NCBI RefSeq assembly: GCF_000743945.1
Contig: NZ_CP009238.1
Coordinates: 1,116,001-1,180,000 of the forward strand
Direction of reading: 5' to 3'
Source of the DNA: Basilea psittacipulmonis DSM 24701
Lineage (GTDB): Bacteria > Pseudomonadota > Gammaproteobacteria > Burkholderiales > Burkholderiaceae_B
DNA: 64,000 nt
In this document: positions 28,283-36,668 of the stretch, piece after piece
Layout of the letters: every line of letters starts with the position of its first letter
Numbering within the stretch: position 1 is the first letter of the stretch
Program-made: the position numbers and the translations under genes
Notes under the pieces: model-generated
The model's database searches: none
Seen by the model: the letters and a program-made list of their open reading frames with translations, nothing else
What the model was told of the DNA's origin: nothing

Positions 28283-28317
28283 GCGTGTTAAGCACTCAAC
28301 TTAACACGCCACCTTTT
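28283..28317 (+). terminator. terminator after argF-nuclease
   Basis: 10-bp perfect stem GCGTGTTAAG (28283-28292) / CTTAACACGC (28300-28309), 7-nt loop, then CACCTTTTCC. The T tract is offset, so strength is moderate. The remaining gap to 28451 holds only a degenerate copy of the end of the next gene (28381-28409 versus 28447-28475). Confidence 0.7.
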
Positions 28318-28451
28318 CCTAATCCATGCATATTCTCAGGTCTCTAAGGATATCACGATGGATACATAACATCTCAAAACACCTATTAAACAAGAGGCGT
28401 TATCGAGGTTTAGGAGCCCATACGAAACTAGCTCGAACCTTGACATACCTA

Positions 28452-29387
28452 TTACACAACAGGTGTGATCAAAGTACCTGACTCAAAAAACTGAATCAAA
28501 TTATTTAAGGTTAATTTTGCCATCTCTAAACGACATTCTTGAGTGGCACTTCCTACATGCGGTGACAAGACCACATTAGGCAAATTTATCAGTCTAGAGG
28601 GTACATTAGGTTCATTGGCAAAAACGTCTAATCCCGCCGCCCCCAATTTACCTTGTTCTAGCACGTCAATTAGGACATTTTCATCGACCACACTACCTCT
28701 AGCGACATTGATCAAAACCCCATTTTCTCCCAAGCATTCTAAAATCTCTTTATTGATAAGATGCTTGGTTTCAGGGCCTCCTACCGTTATTACTATCAGC
28801 ACATCAGCCCATTGGGCCAATTTTTTCAAATTAGGTTCAAACAAATAAGGCACGTTTTTAGCTGTACGAGAGAAATAGCGAATATCCGCATCAAATCCAG
28901 TCAAACGTTTGGCAATCACTTGGCCAATCGCCCCCAGCCCAACAATACCCACTTTTTTATGATGAATATCTGACATCAGTGGAAAGACTTTTCCAGACTG
29001 CCATACCCCTTCTCTGACCCATTTATCTGCTTGAATCAATCCTCTAGAAGCGGCCAAAAGCAAGGCCATAGCTGTATCGGCCACCGTATCATTCAATACA
29101 CTTGGTGTATTAGACAAAGCAATATTTTTAGCCTTTAAACAAGCTAAATCATAAACATCATACCCCACCCCAAAGCTACTTATCACTTTTAAGTTAGGCA
29201 TGTGTGCTAGCCATTTGAGATCAAAAGGAATATTGTACGCCCCAATCACCCCTGTAATATCAGCACCTCGTTCTTGAATAAGTCTATTTCTTTCTTCCAA
29301 ATTCGACGCTCCTAATACACGAAAGTGCTTAGGTAGTTCTGCTTCTAAATAAGGATGTAAGTTAGTTAATGTTAAAATTGTCTGCAT
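28452..29387 (-). CDS. D-isomer 2-hydroxyacid dehydrogenase (NAD(P)-dependent)
   Basis: 311 aa from the ATG at 29387, 8 nt after AGGAG; the longer frame would start at GTG. It has the family's split catalytic/NAD domains: GLGAIGQ dinucleotide loop with the following RYFSR favouring NADP, substrate-carboxylate GVGYD, catalytic R in NVARGSVVD, E in FANEPNVP and H in SPHVGSAT. Closest in look to hydroxypyruvate/glyoxylate reductases (GhrB-like or the 2-ketogluconate type), but the substrate is not settled. Divergent from lysC with a 74-bp gap. Confidence 0.87.
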   Translation of the reverse strand: MQTILTLTNLHPYLEAELPKHFRVLGASNLEERNRLIQERGADITGVIGAYNIPFDLKWLAHMPNLKVISSFGVGYDVYDLACLKAKNIALSNTPSVLNDTVADTAMALLLAASRGLIQADKWVREGVWQSGKVFPLMSDIHHKKVGIVGLGAIGQVIAKRLTGFDADIRYFSRTAKNVPYLFEPNLKKLAQWADVLIVITVGGPETKHLINKEILECLGENGVLINVARGSVVDENVLIDVLEQGKLGAAGLDVFANEPNVPSRLINLPNVVLSPHVGSATQECRLEMAKLTLNNLIQFFESGTLITPVV

Positions 29388-29461
29388 TTGCACCACTCCT
29401 ATGGAAACAATGATAAAATTTTAATTTTTTAGAAATTATACCTTAGTTTACAGTAATTATT

Positions 29462-30733
29462 ATGGCATTAATCGTGCATAAATATGGTGGAACATCAATG
29501 GGTTCCATCGAACGCATCAAAAACGTTGCAAAAAGAGTCGCAAAATGGCATCGTGCGGGTCATCAAGTCGTTGTTGTTCCCTCTGCCATGTCGGGGGAAA
29601 CGAATCGATTACTCGGTTTGGCCAATGAAATTTCCGAAACACCTGATCCTCGCGAACTAGATATGTTGGCATCTACTGGCGAACAAGCATCTAGTGCTTT
29701 ATTAGCCATTGCATTACAAACCATTGGCATTGAATCTAAGAGTTTCACAGGCTGGCAAGTACCCATCAAAACAGACGATGCATACACCAAAGCTCGAATT
29801 CGTAGCATTGATGCCGATCGCATAAAACGAGAATTAAATCAGGGCAAAGTGGTCGTCGTAACTGGCTTCCAAGGTGTTGATGAAGACAACAATATCACGA
29901 CATTAGGTCGTGGTGGTTCCGACACATCTGCGGTTGCGATCGCTGCTGCCATAAAAGCCGATGAATGCTTAATTTTTACCGATGTAGATGGTGTTTACAC
30001 CACAGACCCACGTATTGTGCCAGAAGCCAAACGATTGAATGTTATTTCTTTTGAAGAAATGCTTGAAATGGCCTCCTTGGGCTCAAAAGTTCTCCAGATT
30101 CGTTCTGTTGAGTTTGCAGGAAAATACCACGTCCCGCTCAGAGTCCTTTCTTCTTTAACTGACCCAGACTTACCTATCGAAGTTGAAAAACACTCCGGTA
30201 CATTGATTACATATGAGGAAAATTCACAAATGGAAGCAGCTGTTGTATCTGGCATTGCATTTAGCCGAGATGAAGCCAAAATCACTCTTTTAGCCATTCC
30301 TGACAAACCAGGCATCGCTTTTGGCATTATTGGACCCATTGCGGACGCAAATATCGATATCGATATGATCATCCAAAACCAATCTGTCAACGGCACGACG
30401 GACTTTTCTTTTACCGTTTCAAAGGCTGATTTCAACCGTGCGGTACAAGTCATCAAAGAAGAAGTGGCACCTAAAATTGGTGCAAAAGATGTTTTTGTTG
30501 AACAACAAGTGTGTAAAGTTTCCATCGTGGGCATTGGCATGAAATCACATGCTGGCGTTGCAAGTCGTATGTTTGCAACACTTGCCAATGAAAATATTAA
30601 CATCGAAATGGTTAGTACATCTGAAATCAAAACCTCTGTTTTAATTGAAGATAAGTATATGGAACTTGCTGTTAGAGCACTTCATAAAGCATTTGAGTTA
30701 GATAAAGAACCAGAAAATACTGGTATAAATTAA
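29462..30733 (+). CDS. lysC: aspartate kinase
   Basis: First step of the aspartate family (Lys, Thr, Met, diaminopimelate). 423 aa: kinase domain with KYGGTSMGS at the N-terminus, FTDVDGVYTTDPR for ATP/Mg, and two C-terminal ACT domains (about 270-420) for allosteric control, typically concerted Lys+Thr inhibition in this length class. It is not fused to homoserine dehydrogenase; a separate hom lies at 58.6-59.9 kb. No riboswitch fits in the 74-bp upstream gap. No clear Shine-Dalgarno; start from alignment. Confidence 0.97.
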   Translation: MALIVHKYGGTSMGSIERIKNVAKRVAKWHRAGHQVVVVPSAMSGETNRLLGLANEISETPDPRELDMLASTGEQASSALLAIALQTIGIESKSFTGWQVPIKTDDAYTKARIRSIDADRIKRELNQGKVVVVTGFQGVDEDNNITTLGRGGSDTSAVAIAAAIKADECLIFTDVDGVYTTDPRIVPEAKRLNVISFEEMLEMASLGSKVLQIRSVEFAGKYHVPLRVLSSLTDPDLPIEVEKHSGTLITYEENSQMEAAVVSGIAFSRDEAKITLLAIPDKPGIAFGIIGPIADANIDIDMIIQNQSVNGTTDFSFTVSKADFNRAVQVIKEEVAPKIGAKDVFVEQQVCKVSIVGIGMKSHAGVASRMFATLANENINIEMVSTSEIKTSVLIEDKYMELAVRALHKAFELDKEPENTGIN

Positions 30734-30739
30734 TTTTTA

Positions 30740-30748
30740 TGTTATACT
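30740..30748 (+). promoter_or_regulatory. extended -10 of the tRNA-Ser promoter
   Basis: TGTTATACT (TGn plus TATACT, hexamer at 30743-30748) lies 13 bp before the tRNA 5' end, directly after lysC. A separate promoter for the tRNA is likely; the -35 is not clear. Confidence 0.5.
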
Positions 30749-30760
30749 AATATTTTTTTA

Positions 30761-30854
30761 GGAAACGTGGCCGAGAGGCTGAAGGCACTTCCCTGCTAAG
30801 GAAGCATGTGGGCTTAAACCTGCATCGAGGGTTCGAATCCCTCCGTTTCCGCCA
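30761..30854 (+). tRNA. tRNA-Ser (anticodon GCU, reads AGC/AGU)
   Basis: 94 nt including the encoded CCA (30852-30854). The acceptor stem GGAAACG pairs with CGTTTCC, discriminator G. The anticodon stem CTTCC/GGAAG holds loop CTGCTAA, anticodon GCT at 30795-30797. A long variable arm (ATGTGGGCTTAAACCTGCAT region), typical of class II serine tRNAs, precedes the T-arm GAGGG-TTCGAAT-CCCTC. A strong terminator follows. Confidence 0.97.
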
Positions 30855-30860
30855 AAATTC

Positions 30861-30892
30861 AAAAACCTGTATCACTTGATACAGGTTTTTTT
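30861..30892 (+). terminator. terminator of tRNA-Ser
   Basis: AAAAACCTGTATCA (30861-30874) / TGATACAGGTTTTT (30877-30890), a 14-bp stem with a minimal loop, ending in seven T. Symmetric, but only the plus strand has an upstream gene. Confidence 0.9.
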
Positions 30893-31186
30893 ATATCATT
30901 TCATCCCCGATCTTCACACTCTTAGTTAGCCAACTCTCATCGCCAATATATTATTTACCTGAGCCAATGGAAAACGATTTGAGATTTAATATATCATTGC
31001 ACCCCAAATCTTCACACTCTTGCTTAGCCAACTCTCATCGCCAATATGTTATTTACCTGAGCCAATGGAAAACGGTTTGAGACTTAAGATATCATTGCAC
31101 CCCAAATCTTCACACTCTTGCTTAGCCCCAACTCTCATCGCCAACATATTATTTGCCTGAGCCAATGGAAAACAGCTTGAGAGCTA
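30893..31186. repeat. three 98-bp tandem repeats
   Basis: Units start at ATATCATT at 30893, 30991 and 31089; the anchor CAACTCTCATCGCCAA recurs at 30931, 31029 and 31129 (third copy has 2 extra bases). Units 2 and 3 are nearly identical, unit 1 more diverged. Every unit ends in GAGCCAATGGAAAAC and a GAG run. No frame runs through it, there are no spacers, and no integrase is nearby despite the tRNA. The stretch 31187-31317 carries two further degenerate halves (TTTCATCTCCCATTTTATTT and TTCATTCCTCATTTTGTTTA). Confidence 0.93.
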
Positions 31187-31317
31187 GTTTGACCGTAAAC
31201 TTTCATCTCCCATTTTATTTATCATCTGACTCATACTTGGCTGTGTCGTCACGATTTTGGGTAAACGTTCATTCCTCATTTTGTTTATCAGCTACTGACT
31301 CAATAATACAAGCGTCT

Positions 31318-32286
31318 TTATGCCAACAAAGCTTCCAAGGCCTCTAAACCTCGTATATCTTTGTCTTGTAATGCGACGAAATGTTTAGATAATGAGGCAA
31401 ACTCTTCATTAATCATGGAAAGCACTTGTAACTGTCGTTTCGCACGATTTTGCCAAAACGCATCTGCTTGGTTTTGATCAATCACCTGATTAATAATCAG
31501 TCCTGCACAGGGCAGATGTATTTGATTAAGTTGAGACACTGCACGTTTAGTTTCTTCAAAAGGCAGTATTTCGGGAATTAACACCAATACAATGGCACAT
31601 CGTTGTGCATCATGCAAAATATCTCTTGCCTGTGAAAATAATTGACGACGCTTTAACAAAATCTCTTGAGCTTGTAACCATCGTTGGCTAGAGAGTGATT
31701 TTGCTTGTTCCACAGGTGCGGCTGAAGTCAAACGCGACGCAGCTTCACGCATTTTTTGTTGACGTTGTTGCTGTGCGATTAAACCATCTGTCCAAGCTTG
31801 CATCATCTCAGGCAAAGTCAACAAACGCAAAGTATGTCCTGTCGGGGCCGTATCAAAAATAATATGGTCATATCCCCAATCTTGAAAACGAACCAAATAA
31901 GTACAAATTGCTTCCAAAATAGCGGCCTCTTCTGCTCCAGGGGCCTGTTTGGACAATTTCAAAAATTCCTGCACTTTCGGAAACATATCAGGATTAGTGT
32001 ATTGACGAACATTATCCTCTATCTGCTTAAAATGCATATCGACAATCTTTTGTGTATCTAATTCGATAGCATCTAAATAAGGCGTAATAGACGTTATCTC
32101 GCCACTTAAAGGTCGATCCAATGCATCGCCCAGACTATGAGCGGGGTCCGTGGAAATAATCAAAGTTTTCTTTTTTTCTGTCGATAATCTTACCGCAATG
32201 CAAGCAGCACTGGTTGTCTTGCCTACACCACCCTTGCCACCTACAAAAATAATCGGTCGATTAAATAAATCTAATAAAAAAGACAT
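31318..32286 (-). CDS. ArsA/GET3-like (TRC40) ATPase
   Basis: 322-aa single-domain P-loop ATPase of the ArsA/GET3 class. Deviant Walker A GGKGGVGKTT (about 17-26), switch I DPAHSLGDAL, switch II FDTAPTGHTLRLL. Arsenic-pump ArsA has two such halves plus metal-binding cysteines; this is one half and lacks that cysteine triad, and no arsB/arsR is near. Start set at the ATG one base after the stop of the Cys-Cys protein (TAA-G-ATG), so the two are translationally coupled. Chaperoning of a tail-anchored or membrane client is possible; untested. Confidence 0.82.
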   Translation of the reverse strand: MSFLLDLFNRPIIFVGGKGGVGKTTSAACIAVRLSTEKKKTLIISTDPAHSLGDALDRPLSGEITSITPYLDAIELDTQKIVDMHFKQIEDNVRQYTNPDMFPKVQEFLKLSKQAPGAEEAAILEAICTYLVRFQDWGYDHIIFDTAPTGHTLRLLTLPEMMQAWTDGLIAQQQRQQKMREAASRLTSAAPVEQAKSLSSQRWLQAQEILLKRRQLFSQARDILHDAQRCAIVLVLIPEILPFEETKRAVSQLNQIHLPCAGLIINQVIDQNQADAFWQNRAKRQLQVLSMINEEFASLSKHFVALQDKDIRGLEALEALLA

Positions 32287-32287
32287 C

Positions 32288-32545
32288 TTAACAACACCCA
32301 AAATGATCAAAAGGCGATTTTTCCATCCCCATACGTTGATGCCACTCGTGAAAGGCTTCCAGAAAAAAAGGCTGAAGTTCTAGCGTATAAAATGCCACAG
32401 GATTAGGCATTCCTAGACTTTCAGCAAAGAGCATTAACATAAAAAAATCTTCTTCATCTCGATTTGCTTTTAAAAGCGTACGACGATAAGGTGCATAGTA
32501 AAACTCGTTTAAGCCCTCACAGAATAATTGCCATTTTGATTTCAT
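32288..32545 (-). CDS. small protein ending in Cys-Cys (cory-CC-star type)
   Basis: 85 aa, rich in aromatic residues: WQLFCEGLNEFYYAPYRR, then EEDFFMLMLFAESLGMPNP, and ending HFGCC-stop. The terminal Cys-Cys pair and the start resemble a family I recall being annotated as cory-CC-star protein, found beside ArsA-like ATPases. No signal peptide or membrane span. The C-terminal cysteines could bind metal or be modified. It sits between cstA (66-bp gap with terminator-like hairpin) and the ATPase (1-bp gap). Function unknown. Confidence 0.75.
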   Translation of the reverse strand: MKSKWQLFCEGLNEFYYAPYRRTLLKANRDEEDFFMLMLFAESLGMPNPVAFYTLELQPFFLEAFHEWHQRMGMEKSPFDHFGCC

Positions 32546-32558
32546 AAGCAGGTCACCA

Positions 32559-32595
32559 TAAAAAAGGCATATGAAAAGTTTATTCTCATATGCCT
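32559..32595 (-). terminator. intrinsic terminator or attenuator between cstA and the Cys-Cys gene
   Basis: Minus-strand 10-bp stem AGGCATATGA / TCATATGCCT (32586-32595 with 32565-32574), 11-nt loop, followed by six T. It would end most cstA transcripts before the two downstream genes. Confidence 0.75.
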
Positions 32596-32611
32596 ATTGA
32601 TAAACGATGAA

Positions 32612-34300
32612 TTATTCAACGTCTCGAAGATTCGCTACCTTACCTTTGGGCCACTCTTTTCTTAAAACATGAGCACATTCCAATGTCACCATGATGGCAG
32701 AGATTAAGATAATCGCTCCCAAGACAAATAATAACCATTGTTCATTCACAAAATAACGTTGTAATTCAAAGAACAAGGCAATCACCGTCATGGTTAATAA
32801 GAACGCCATCGGTAATAAGGTGTACCAGCTCTTAATCCCTCTTCTTAACAAGATCACCGTCACGATCAACAAGGTCAACCCAGCCATTAATTGGTTAGTC
32901 GTACCAAATAAAGGCCAAATCGTTAAACCACCTGATCCATCAGAACCGCCTGTACCAAATACCAATAAGACACAAATACCAACGGCTAATAATGTAGCGA
33001 CCGAACCTTTGGTCAACACAGGTAAACGATAAGCTTCACCAACTTCTTGCAAGATGTAACGCTGTAGGCGAACCCCAGTATCCATTGTGGTACCTGCAAA
33101 CAAAGCCGCCATCACAGTTAACATCGTAGCCGAAAGTTCGGATGACAGGCCCACCCCTCTTTCCATAATGCTCGCACCACCATTAATAAAGGCTGTAATA
33201 CCGCCTTTACCAAAGTCACTATATACTGCTTCCCATTCTGTTAATGTAGCAAACCCTGCTGTCGTAGCAATAATCGCGACTAAAGCCAACAATCCCTCAC
33301 CCATGGCACCCAAATAGCCTACAAAACGAATATCTGTTTCTTTGTTGACTTGTTTAGATGTTGTTCCAGTAGAAACCAGTCCATGAAAGCCCGAGATAGC
33401 ACCGCATGCAATGGTCACAAAGAGTAACGGCATGATAGGTGCACTGTAAGCTGCTTCATTCTCATTAAAAGCAGGAGCCACCACATCGGGTGAAACGATA
33501 ATTACCGAAGCATACAGTACAATCAATCCTACAAATAACTGCAAACCATTAATATAATCTCTAGGTTGCAACAGCATCCACACGGGTAAAATAGAGGCGA
33601 TGGCCGCATATACAAACAGAATAATAATCCACCATGCCACATCATTTAAGCCAAGCATTTCTTTGGGCAGTTCAATGGGGAACATCGGTCCCATATAAAT
33701 CAATAGGTATAAAGCGATTACACCCAGTAAAGAAACGATGGGTAAAGACAATTTAAATCGATAGATACATTGACCGATGATAAATGCCACCACCAAAGCT
33801 CCCCAAACAGGTAGCACAGAACTCGGTGTATTTACCATCATGCGACCAATCACCGTACCAAAAGCCGTATTCACCATCAATAGCAGTAAAAAAATCACGA
33901 CCAATAACAATACTCTAGCTCTTGGACCAATTAAATTCCCAACAATCGTCGCCATAGAATGACCTTTATTGCGGGTACTGGCCCAAATCGCCGCCATATC
34001 ATGTACACCAGCCATAAAAATCGTTCCCAACACCACCCATAAAAAGGCAGGCAACCATCCCCAGAAAACCGCAATCGCTGGCCCCACGATAGGTGCTGCC
34101 CCTGCTACCGAGGTAAAATGATGGCCCCATAATACAAACTTATTTGTGGGAACATAATCGACACCATCATTAAACTCATGAGCAGGCGTTTTAAAATTCG
34201 GATCCAGTTTAAATACTTTACTCGCAATAAATTTTGAATAAAAGAAATAGCCCGACAACATGCCTGCTACGCCTAATATGAGCATCACAATACTATTCAT
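32612..34300 (-). CDS. cstA: CstA-family carbon starvation / pyruvate-type permease
   Basis: 562-aa inner-membrane protein with about 14-16 hydrophobic segments, starting at the ATG 6 nt after AGGAGG. Conserved CstA blocks are VLWGHHFTSVAGAAPIVGPA, GVHDMAAIWAS and FAGTTMDTGVRLQRY. Family members CstA and BtsT import pyruvate or peptides. This is the shorter form, without the long C-terminal part of E. coli CstA (701 aa) and with no YbdD partner next to it. The order cstA - Cys-Cys protein - ArsA-like ATPase recurs in other proteobacteria as far as I recall. Confidence 0.9.
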   Translation of the reverse strand: MNSIVMLILGVAGMLSGYFFYSKFIASKVFKLDPNFKTPAHEFNDGVDYVPTNKFVLWGHHFTSVAGAAPIVGPAIAVFWGWLPAFLWVVLGTIFMAGVHDMAAIWASTRNKGHSMATIVGNLIGPRARVLLLVVIFLLLLMVNTAFGTVIGRMMVNTPSSVLPVWGALVVAFIIGQCIYRFKLSLPIVSLLGVIALYLLIYMGPMFPIELPKEMLGLNDVAWWIIILFVYAAIASILPVWMLLQPRDYINGLQLFVGLIVLYASVIIVSPDVVAPAFNENEAAYSAPIMPLLFVTIACGAISGFHGLVSTGTTSKQVNKETDIRFVGYLGAMGEGLLALVAIIATTAGFATLTEWEAVYSDFGKGGITAFINGGASIMERGVGLSSELSATMLTVMAALFAGTTMDTGVRLQRYILQEVGEAYRLPVLTKGSVATLLAVGICVLLVFGTGGSDGSGGLTIWPLFGTTNQLMAGLTLLIVTVILLRRGIKSWYTLLPMAFLLTMTVIALFFELQRYFVNEQWLLFVLGAIILISAIMVTLECAHVLRKEWPKGKVANLRDVE

Positions 34301-34392
34301 GAACACCCTCCTACTAATATCATTTCACTTTGAAATTATTTTATTGAAAATCGGAAAAAATAGTTATAGGGGTTATCCCTAGTCGCCATCTA

Positions 34393-34430
34393 TAAAAAAA
34401 CCGCTTTCATCCATTAAGACAAAAGCGGTT
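34393..34430 (-). terminator. rho-independent terminator after the msbA unit
   Basis: Minus-strand AACCGCTTT / AAAGCGGTT (34422-34430 with 34399-34407), 14-nt loop, then seven T. 19 bp past the stop of the 114-aa gene. Confidence 0.85.
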
Positions 34431-34449
34431 AGATTCAGTCTGTGAGATA

Positions 34450-34794
34450 TCAAGCATGGCCTTGGCTGGCATAATGCTTGAGTTCGATAATTTTCTGCTC
34501 CAGTTCTGGACTAGTTTGTAAGGCAATGACAGGCTCATGCGTATCTTCTGTTTCACTCATCTGCAAACGAATGCTTTGTCCCTCAAACGTATCAGGATCG
34601 GCTTGGATTTCTACATATTTTTTCAACAATTCATCGATCCCCGCTTGGGCTGTTTTTAAGCTATCATCCAACTGATCGGGGGTCGTATTTCTAAAAGCAT
34701 TATCAATGGTTCTAGACAGATCCCAAGTAAAAAATAATAATGCCTTAGGCCCCTTTACTTCTGGGTGTTCATATCCCCATGTTTGTTCAATCAT
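34450..34794 (-). CDS. conserved-looking hypothetical protein, 114 aa
   Basis: Not recognised. It is acidic and soluble, with no signal peptide, membrane span or cysteine. The middle (QLDDSLKTAQAGIDELLKKY region, about 40-62) and end (ELEQKIIELKHYA) predict as helices. It begins 11 bp after msbA with an AAAGAGAAAG ribosome site and ends just before a strong terminator, so it is very likely a real gene of the msbA unit. A link to envelope or lipid A export is only suggested by position. Confidence 0.7.
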   Translation of the reverse strand: MIEQTWGYEHPEVKGPKALLFFTWDLSRTIDNAFRNTTPDQLDDSLKTAQAGIDELLKKYVEIQADPDTFEGQSIRLQMSETEDTHEPVIALQTSPELEQKIIELKHYASQGHA

Positions 34795-34805
34795 ACGCTT
34801 TCTCT

Positions 34806-36590
34806 TTAAATATTATTAAACTGTAATTGGTAAAGATGAGCATAATGTCCTTCTTTTTTCATTAACTCATCATGCGTACCAAATTCGATAATTTTACCAG
34901 CATTCACTACTGCAATTTTATCAGCATTTTTAATCGTCGATAAACGATGGGCAATCACTAAGGTTGAGCGACCCACCATCAGCTTATCCATCGCCGCTTG
35001 AACTAATCGTTCTGACTCATTATCTAATGCTGAGGTCGCCTCATCCAAAATAAGAATAGGTGCGTTTTTAATCATGGCACGAGCAATCGCCAAACGTTGA
35101 CGTTGGCCACCTGACAACCAAGAACCATCCTCACCCACTTCTGTATGAATACCATTTGGCATGGTTTTAATGTGATCCCATAAATTAGCGACTTTCAACG
35201 CGTCTTCAATTTCTTCGTCGCTGACTGCTTTGGTCGTACCATACGCAACGTTTTGGGCAATTGTACCTTTAAATAAGAATACTTTCTGGCTAACCAAAGA
35301 GATATGTTCACGCAAGGTATGCAAACTTATATCATGAATATTTTTGTCAGCAATCAGAATCTTACCCTCATCAATATCGATAAATCTAGGTAAGGTATTG
35401 ACCAAAGTCGTTTTACCCCCACCAGAACGCCCCACAAAGGCAACTGTTTCACCAGGTTCAATCACCAGATTAATATTGTCCAAATTCTTATGATCACTAC
35501 CTGGATAAGTAAATGAAACATGCTGATATTCAATACGTAAATTACCCACTGGCAAATGCGTTTCTTTTCCTGTGTCTTTTTCAGGTAACTCATCTAAAAA
35601 CTGGTACACGTTTTCAGTTGAGGCAATCGCATTTTGCATTAAAGTCGCCAATCCTGTTAAACGTTTAATCGGATCAAAAATCTGCAACAACGCTGCACAA
35701 AAGGCCATAAATGAACCCACCGTCAAATAACCTTGTGCACTTTGGTAAATCGCGGCACCGATAATACATCCCACGGCAACAGAAATCATCAACTGCGTCA
35801 CGGGGGTCACGGCCGAAGCGGCTGCAGTGGCTTTCATCGCTTGACGACGCATTTCACGGTTCACGTCGTCGTAACGCTTCATCTCAAAATCCTGAGCCAT
35901 AAATAATTTAATCTCTCTTTGGCCATCAATAGATTCTTTGACTCGTGTGGTATGTTCCACGCCCAAATTAATCTGTGCACGACTGGTTTTTCTAAGCTTT
36001 AATGAGAAATAACGCGACACGACAGCAATAATCGGCATCAAGATAATAATAATCAGAGTCAGCCGCCATGATAAATACAGCAATAAGCCAAACACAGAGA
36101 TAATCACAAACACTTCTCTGACCAAGTTAGTAAATAAGCTTACCGCTGAAGACGCAATGCTATTAACGTCCTGAATAAAACGGTTCAAAATTCTCCCAGA
36201 ATCACCTTTCTGGTACACCGAGTCAGGCAAAGAAATGAGTTTTGCGTACATATCTCTTCTAAGATTGTATAAAACATTATTCACAATCCAAGCCACGCAG
36301 TAATCCGCACAAAAACTCAATATTCCTCTCAGTAAAAACAAGCCAACAATGGCACATGGAATCATCCAAACATAATGCAAATGAGTTTTGCTATCAAAGC
36401 CGTTATCAAGCAATGGCTTCATAATATAAGCTAGCCCTGCTTGAGTAGAAGACGCAGCAAACGTCAAGCCCATGGCCAGAATCAACATTTTCCAGTAAAC
36501 CGTCACGCGACCAGCAAGTTTTCGCAATAATGCCCTGTCATTTGCTTCTTTATTTTTTACTTCAAGATTCTTTTCTTTATCCGTTTCCAT
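34806..36590 (-). CDS. msbA: lipid A export ABC transporter (MsbA)
   Basis: Homodimeric half-transporter flipping lipid A-core across the inner membrane. 594 aa: six membrane helices in about 30-320, then the ATPase domain. Walker A GRSGGGKTT, Q-loop SQKVFLF, signature WLSGGQRQRLAIARA, Walker B ILILDEATSALD and the H-loop IAHRLSTI are all present. The divergent neighbour is a heptosyltransferase-like gene, consistent with an LPS cluster. The N-terminal 20 residues are charged and cytoplasmic. Confidence 0.93.
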   Translation of the reverse strand: METDKEKNLEVKNKEANDRALLRKLAGRVTVYWKMLILAMGLTFAASSTQAGLAYIMKPLLDNGFDSKTHLHYVWMIPCAIVGLFLLRGILSFCADYCVAWIVNNVLYNLRRDMYAKLISLPDSVYQKGDSGRILNRFIQDVNSIASSAVSLFTNLVREVFVIISVFGLLLYLSWRLTLIIIILMPIIAVVSRYFSLKLRKTSRAQINLGVEHTTRVKESIDGQREIKLFMAQDFEMKRYDDVNREMRRQAMKATAAASAVTPVTQLMISVAVGCIIGAAIYQSAQGYLTVGSFMAFCAALLQIFDPIKRLTGLATLMQNAIASTENVYQFLDELPEKDTGKETHLPVGNLRIEYQHVSFTYPGSDHKNLDNINLVIEPGETVAFVGRSGGGKTTLVNTLPRFIDIDEGKILIADKNIHDISLHTLREHISLVSQKVFLFKGTIAQNVAYGTTKAVSDEEIEDALKVANLWDHIKTMPNGIHTEVGEDGSWLSGGQRQRLAIARAMIKNAPILILDEATSALDNESERLVQAAMDKLMVGRSTLVIAHRLSTIKNADKIAVVNAGKIIEFGTHDELMKKEGHYAHLYQLQFNNI

Positions 36591-36668
36591 GACTTTTAAA
36601 AAATTTAAAATAAGGTTATATTATCTCACAAAACACACGCTTATTAAGAGACGATAGAAACCAGTATT

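Noticed and set aside
29388..29461. Lysine riboswitch before lysC
   Set aside because: The 74-bp divergent gap is far too short and lacks the helices.
30761..31317. Genomic island at tRNA-Ser
   Set aside because: No integrase, no duplicated tRNA 3' end and only housekeeping genes beyond the repeats.
31318..32286. Arsenic resistance ATPase
   Set aside because: Single half-size domain without the metal-binding cysteines and no arsB, arsR or arsC nearby.
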